Position numbers and translations under genes: made by a program. The notes below the pieces were generated by a model, which was given only the letters and a program-made list of their open reading frames with translations, did not search any database and was not told the DNA's origin. Below, one piece after another: positions 60,838 through 64,000 of a stretch of 64,000 nucleotides of DNA. Where the stretch lies: contig LDYB01000025.1 of assembly GCA_001442985.1 (NCBI GenBank), forward strand, positions 124,001 to 188,000. The letters are read 5' to 3'. The stretch's first letter is position 1, and the number at the start of each line of letters is the position of its first letter. The DNA is from Armatimonadetes bacterium DC. GTDB lineage: Bacteria; Armatimonadota; Fimbriimonadia; Fimbriimonadales; GBS-DC.

Positions 60838-60880
60838 CAACGGGGCAGTTTGCCCCCTGTTGACCCTGAAAACTCAGGGT
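60838..60880. repeat. Twin hairpins after the small gene
   Basis: CAACGGGGCA/TGCCCC-CTGTTG (60838-60862) is followed directly by ACCCTGA/TCAGGGT (60863-60880). There is no clear T tract; they may end the small gene's transcript or be part of a small RNA. The rest of 60787-61039 holds only the PEP-CTERM promoter and leader. Confidence 0.45.
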
Positions 60881-60931
60881 GCCGCCACAAAAACTGTCAT
60901 TTTTACGAGGCACACTCCGCCCAGAATTGAG

Positions 60932-60937
60932 TTATAC
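60932..60937 (+). promoter_or_regulatory. -10 box TATACT of the PEP-CTERM transcript
   Basis: AGTTATACT; an ATG opening a 25-codon frame (60943) starts 5 nt later, and the main ATG is at 61040. Confidence 0.5.
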
Positions 60938-60942
60938 TCTTT

Positions 60943-61020
60943 ATGCGGATTGCGAAAGGAGTGAATCACGCCTTTTCCGCCCCAGGGCTGTCCGCTTTTG
61001 GACAGCTTTGGAGTCATTAA
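60943..61020 (+). CDS. Possible leader peptide (25 codons)
   Basis: ATG at 60943, TAA at 61018-61020, product beginning MRIAKGVNHAFSAP. It starts at the likely transcription start and ends 19 nt before the PEP-CTERM ATG, overlapping a hairpin with arms GCTGTCC/GGACAGC. It may be translated as a leader or be chance. Confidence 0.3.
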   Translation: MRIAKGVNHAFSAPGLSAFGQLWSH

Positions 61021-61039
61021 GTGACAGGAGGGCAAAGCG

Positions 61040-61666
61040 ATGAAACGGCAGATAGCAGTTCTTGGCTTGTTCAGCGCGTTAGCGCTGTCGGCATTTGCGA
61101 ATGTGTTCGATTACGACAACGACCCTGGAGGCGGGTATCAGTTCTACTTCCCAGGAAACGTCAACCGCCTTGTGCTGGATGACATCGTGCGCGCCACGGA
61201 CCTGCCTGTGAAACAGATTAATGTGGTGGTCTTCAACAACTCCGGAGCCGCACAGAGCATCGATGTGGTCGTCTACGATGCGGACCCGGTTACAGGCGCG
61301 GTTGGCAACCTGCTTGCCACTGCAAACTTCGCGAGCGTGCCCACCGGTTTGTCGCAGCTGCAAGTGGCGGGCGGTCCTGGGTTCCTCGCGGGTAAGCAGA
61401 ACCTCTGGATCGGCGTGCGTGCGCCTGTGAACCTCTTCGGCATGGTGATGTCGCCGAACCCGTATCCGACAATCGGCTCCAGCCAGGATTTGTTTGCTTG
61501 GGATCAGAACGGAGACGGCACGATTGGGAGCGCTGAGTATTTCTGGTTTGGCGGCAATCCCGTTGCCAACTTCGCGATAGAGGTGATGGTGCCCGAGCCT
61601 GCCAGCATGATTGCACTGGGTACGGGTTTGGCGAGCCTGCTGGCGTTGCGCCGCCGCAAACGCTAA
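61040..61666 (+). CDS. PEP-CTERM-anchored secreted protein
   Basis: A 208-residue exported protein with a signal peptide (IAVLGLFSALALSAFA), a beta-sandwich body and a calcium-like loop (DQNGDGTIGSAEYF). The C-terminus VPEPASMIALGTGLASLLAL plus RRRKR is a complete PEP-CTERM sorting signal, so the protein should be processed by an exosortase/archaeosortase encoded elsewhere. AGGAGGG precedes the ATG. A strong terminator follows at 61690. Confidence 0.93.
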   Translation: MKRQIAVLGLFSALALSAFANVFDYDNDPGGGYQFYFPGNVNRLVLDDIVRATDLPVKQINVVVFNNSGAAQSIDVVVYDADPVTGAVGNLLATANFASVPTGLSQLQVAGGPGFLAGKQNLWIGVRAPVNLFGMVMSPNPYPTIGSSQDLFAWDQNGDGTIGSAEYFWFGGNPVANFAIEVMVPEPASMIALGTGLASLLALRRRKR

Positions 61667-61689
61667 ACACGCGCCTGAATCGAACTGAA

Positions 61690-61726
61690 ACCGCCCCTGT
61701 GCCTGAAACAGGGGCGGTTTTGCTTT
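61690..61726 (+). terminator. Intrinsic terminator after the PEP-CTERM gene
   Basis: Perfect 11 bp stem ACCGCCCCTGT / ACAGGGGCGGT with a 7 nt loop, followed by TTTGCTTT. Confidence 0.9.
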
Positions 61727-61732
61727 ATCGGG

Positions 61733-61738
61733 TACAAT
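61733..61738 (+). promoter_or_regulatory. -10 box TACAAT of the MFS gene, leaderless
   Basis: GGGTACAAT lies just after the upstream terminator and 11 nt before the GTG start at 61750. Confidence 0.55.
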
Positions 61739-61749
61739 ACCCGCTTAGC

Positions 61750-62991
61750 GTGAAGGGATCGCCAGCGTTCTGGGCGTTAGTGGTGATGGCGGGCTTCGCG
61801 GAGTTGGGGTATGTAACACTCAACATCTCGGCGATGCCCGTCTATTTGCGGGAGGTGGTGGGGCTGGGGGAGTCCACCATCACGGCGGTCGGCTCGGTGT
61901 TCCTGCTGACGGAGGCGTTGTTTCGTGCGCCGATGGGTATGCTCAGCGACCGATTGGGACGCCGACGGCTGATGATGCTGGGTCCCTTAATCACCGTGGG
62001 CACGGCGCTGGCGACGCTGTTTGCGAAGCATCCGATTCATTTTTTATTCTTGCGTGCGCTGGACGGGCTGGGGGCGGCGATGCTCTGGCCCGCCGCCTAC
62101 GCCGCGATTGGCGACACGGTGCCCGCGGAGCGCCGCGGGTGGGCAATGAGTTTTCTGAATATGACTTATATGTCAGGAGTGGCGCTGGGACCCTTAGCAG
62201 GCGGGCTGGCGAACGACCTCACAGGCACAAAACGCGCCTCGTTTTATCTGGTCGCCTGCCTGTTCGCGCTGGCGACCCTGATTGTGTGGCGGTTCTACCC
62301 GCATGACGGCAAAACAAACCCCCATCCGCATGGGCACGCCGAATTGGGGGAGAGCAGTTTCTCGCTTCGGGCGTTCTGGAGCGCCATCCGCCGGGCGCCG
62401 GGACACATGCTGCTGGCGTTCGTGGTCTTTTTCGGCATGGGGCTGATTATGCTGCTGGTGAAGCTTTATGCGATGGACGAGTTTCAGATTAGCGAGACAG
62501 TGTTCGGGCTGGGGCTGGTATTGCCTGCGCTGTTGATTGCGGGCTTAAGCGTGCCGCTGGGCAGGTTGAGCGACCGCATCGGGCGCGTGCGGAGCATTCG
62601 GCTGGGGCTGATGAGCGCGGCGCTGGTGTTGTGGACCGTGGTGCTGCCGGGCAAGCCGCCCATTCTGCTGGTGCTGCTGGCGACGGGTGTGGGCGCGCTG
62701 AGCTTTGTGCTGACCTTCGCGGCGTGGATGGCGGAACTGAGCGAGATAGACCCCGAACGGCGCGGGGTGATTCTGGGCGCGGCGGGCACAGCGCAGGGGT
62801 TGGGCAGTATTCTGGGCGCGCTGCTGGGTGGTGTGCTGTATGAGCATGCCCAGATAACACTGGGCGATTGGGTCATCCCTGCCCATCGCACGCCGTTTAT
62901 CGGTTGTGCCCTGATGCTGACGCTGGGCAGCCTGCTGAGCTGGTGGGTGCTCCACCCGCGCGAGGCAAAAAGTCAAGTCGGGGTCTCGTGA
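61750..62991 (+). CDS. Major facilitator superfamily transporter
   Basis: A 413-residue, 12-helix MFS protein. The loop 2-3 motif is GMLSDRLGRRRLMMLGPLIT and its equivalent in the second half is PLGRLSDRIGRVRSIRLGLM. The GTG at 61750 is used because the TACAAT box ends 11 nt before it and helix 1 begins a few residues later; longer readings would cross the terminator and promoter. It is of the drug-efflux-like type; substrate unknown. Confidence 0.93.
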   Translation: MKGSPAFWALVVMAGFAELGYVTLNISAMPVYLREVVGLGESTITAVGSVFLLTEALFRAPMGMLSDRLGRRRLMMLGPLITVGTALATLFAKHPIHFLFLRALDGLGAAMLWPAAYAAIGDTVPAERRGWAMSFLNMTYMSGVALGPLAGGLANDLTGTKRASFYLVACLFALATLIVWRFYPHDGKTNPHPHGHAELGESSFSLRAFWSAIRRAPGHMLLAFVVFFGMGLIMLLVKLYAMDEFQISETVFGLGLVLPALLIAGLSVPLGRLSDRIGRVRSIRLGLMSAALVLWTVVLPGKPPILLVLLATGVGALSFVLTFAAWMAELSEIDPERRGVILGAAGTAQGLGSILGALLGGVLYEHAQITLGDWVIPAHRTPFIGCALMLTLGSLLSWWVLHPREAKSQVGVS

Positions 62992-63006
62992 AAAAAACGC
63001 AAGAGG

Positions 63007-63012
63007 TATACT
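63007..63012 (+). promoter_or_regulatory. -10 box TATACT of the beta-lactamase-family gene, leaderless
   Basis: AGGTATACT, 9 nt before the ATG at 63022. Confidence 0.6.
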
Positions 63013-63021
63013 ATCGCCTGC

Positions 63022-64000
63022 ATGGAACGCACAATAGACGCGCTGATGCAGGAGGCGATAGAGCAGAAGATTTTCCCGGGCGCGGTCTGTGCCGTGCTGA
63101 TGGGCGGGCGCGTCCGATTTCAGGGGGCATGGGGGCAGCCCCATCCGAAAGCCAAAGCGCCCACCAGCGCCAGCACCGTCTACGATCTCGCCTCGCTGAC
63201 CAAGCCGATTGCAACCACCACCTTGAGCCTGCTGGCAATTGAGGAAGGGCGCTTCAACCTCGAGACGCCTGTTAATCGCTATTTCCCGAACGCACGGCAC
63301 CTCAAAGGGGTTGTGATAAAACACCTGCTCACCCACACGGCAGGGTTGCCCGCGTGGAAGCCTTTCTTCAAGCAGGCGCAGGGGCGCGACGCCGTGCTAC
63401 AGGCGGTGCTGGAAACGCCGCTTGAGCGCCAGCCAGGCAGGGGCTACACTTACAGCGACCTCGGCTACATCCTGATGGGCGCGCTGCTGGAGATGGTCTA
63501 CGAACGCTCCCTCGCCGAACTCTTCCAGAAAAAGGTTGCCGAGCCGCTGGGCTTGCAAAGCACGGGCTACCTGCCGCCAGATGACTGGAAAGAGCGAATC
63601 GCGCCTACAGCGAACTCCGAGTCGCGCAACGGCAAAATCCTCACGGGCGAGGTGCATGACGAAAACGCGCACGCGATGGGCGGTGTCGCGGGGCATGCAG
63701 GGCTGTTCGGCTCGCTGGACGACCTGATTCGCTTCGCCCGGATGATTCTGGGCGGCGGGCGTCCGCTCCTCTCGTACTATTCGGTGCAGGCGTTTTTGAC
63801 GCCGCAGGCAATAAACTCCTCTCAAAAGCCGCCGATGCACACGCTGGGGCTATTCGCACACCCGAACCCGCTGCTACCGCGGGGCGACCTGTTCCCCACG
63901 CGCTGTGTGGGGCATTCGGGCTTTACGGGCACGCTGATTCTGTTTGACCCGCAGGTGGAGATGGCAGCGATTTTCCTCAGCAACCATGTTTACTACAGCC
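63022..64000 (+). CDS. Serine hydrolase of the class C beta-lactamase/penicillin-binding family, cut by the right edge
   Basis: The frame is open from ATG 63022 through the last base (326 codons), so the C-terminus is missing. The nucleophile motif SxxK is in DLASLTKPIATTT, the second motif is YSD in GYTYSDLGYILMGALLE (the usual Y-x-N with an acidic change), and the third is HSG in CVGHSGFTGTLILFDP. No signal peptide is seen, so it may be a cytoplasmic esterase or peptidase of the family rather than a beta-lactamase. Confidence 0.9.
   Translation, partial: MERTIDALMQEAIEQKIFPGAVCAVLMGGRVRFQGAWGQPHPKAKAPTSASTVYDLASLTKPIATTTLSLLAIEEGRFNLETPVNRYFPNARHLKGVVIKHLLTHTAGLPAWKPFFKQAQGRDAVLQAVLETPLERQPGRGYTYSDLGYILMGALLEMVYERSLAELFQKKVAEPLGLQSTGYLPPDDWKERIAPTANSESRNGKILTGEVHDENAHAMGGVAGHAGLFGSLDDLIRFARMILGGGRPLLSYYSVQAFLTPQAINSSQKPPMHTLGLFAHPNPLLPRGDLFPTRCVGHSGFTGTLILFDPQVEMAAIFLSNHVYYS

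Noticed and set aside
63022-64000. Beta-lactamase as an antibiotic resistance gene
   Set aside because: The motifs (SxxK, YSD, HSG) fit the broad esterase/peptidase branch of the family and no signal peptide is seen; resistance is not supported.

Overview
The window is a GC-rich, gene-dense bacterial chromosome segment with about 55 genes, one tRNA and no rRNA, phage or CRISPR array. The mix of a dockerin/HAF-repeat surface protein, an H-X9-DG type prepilin, a PEP-CTERM protein, split glycine decarboxylase, cytochrome oxidase maturation genes, HslV and many secreted proteins of unknown function fits an aerobic bacterium of the Armatimonadota (Fimbriimonadia-like), possibly thermophilic. That assignment is inference from gene content; there is no marker rRNA. 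A striking shared trait is the promoter style: an extended -10 box of the type GGTATACT/GGTATAAT/GGTACAAT lies only 7-12 nt before the start codon of at least 17 genes and 8 nt before the tRNA, implying many leaderless mRNAs.

Layout. 1-8.3 kb: an M1-peptidase-like gene cut by the left edge, a secreted HAF/dockerin protein, a 1142-residue SARP-type regulator containing a decayed nucleotidyl cyclase domain, and a large exported STN-like protein. 8.4-14.4 kb: tRNA-Pro, a SufT/MIP18-like factor, HtpX, a phosphodiester glycosidase, and a ctaB-coxC-sco-TPR operon for haem-copper oxidase assembly, then a DUF1080 protein. 14.4-18.05 kb: glycine decarboxylase subunit 2 overlapping a lipoate ligase, an Rrf2 Fe-S regulator, and two clusters of a ~210 bp palindromic, MITE-like element. 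One copy is flanked by 11 bp direct repeats; the other has inserted inside a third, older copy. 18.05-20.06 kb: an AAA/DUF4143 ATPase and a stand-alone RecB/Cas4-like nuclease. 20-32.4 kb: an ABC exporter with a TPR protein, an HtrA protease with an unusual double-Rossmann dehydrogenase, mutL and thrC divergent, argJ with a second zinc dehydrogenase, and an RND-type adaptor.

32.5-41.3 kb: a poly-glycine lipoprotein and a 1548-residue WD40/Ig-like/FlgD-like exported protein on the minus strand, diverging from the most remarkable gene of the window: a 1210-residue single polypeptide joining a complete RNase HI domain to a type IIG/ISP-like restriction nuclease-methyltransferase whose ExK catalytic lysine reads as glutamate. 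41.4-50.8 kb: prfA, a MacB/FtsX-like permease, a type II/IV prepilin, a PAS histidine kinase-crcB-DUF190 operon, a DsrE-TusA sulfur-relay pair, a DapA-family lyase, a zinc-ribbon protein, a membrane protein and HslV without an adjacent HslU.

50.9-64 kb: a subtilisin, dut with a GAF/PAS histidine kinase, an SPFH protein, a VapBC-type toxin-antitoxin pair, two nucleoside-type ABC permeases, an 857-residue exported protein with an HExxH motif, a 61-residue orphan, a PEP-CTERM protein behind a possible leader peptide, an MFS transporter and a beta-lactamase-family hydrolase cut by the right edge.
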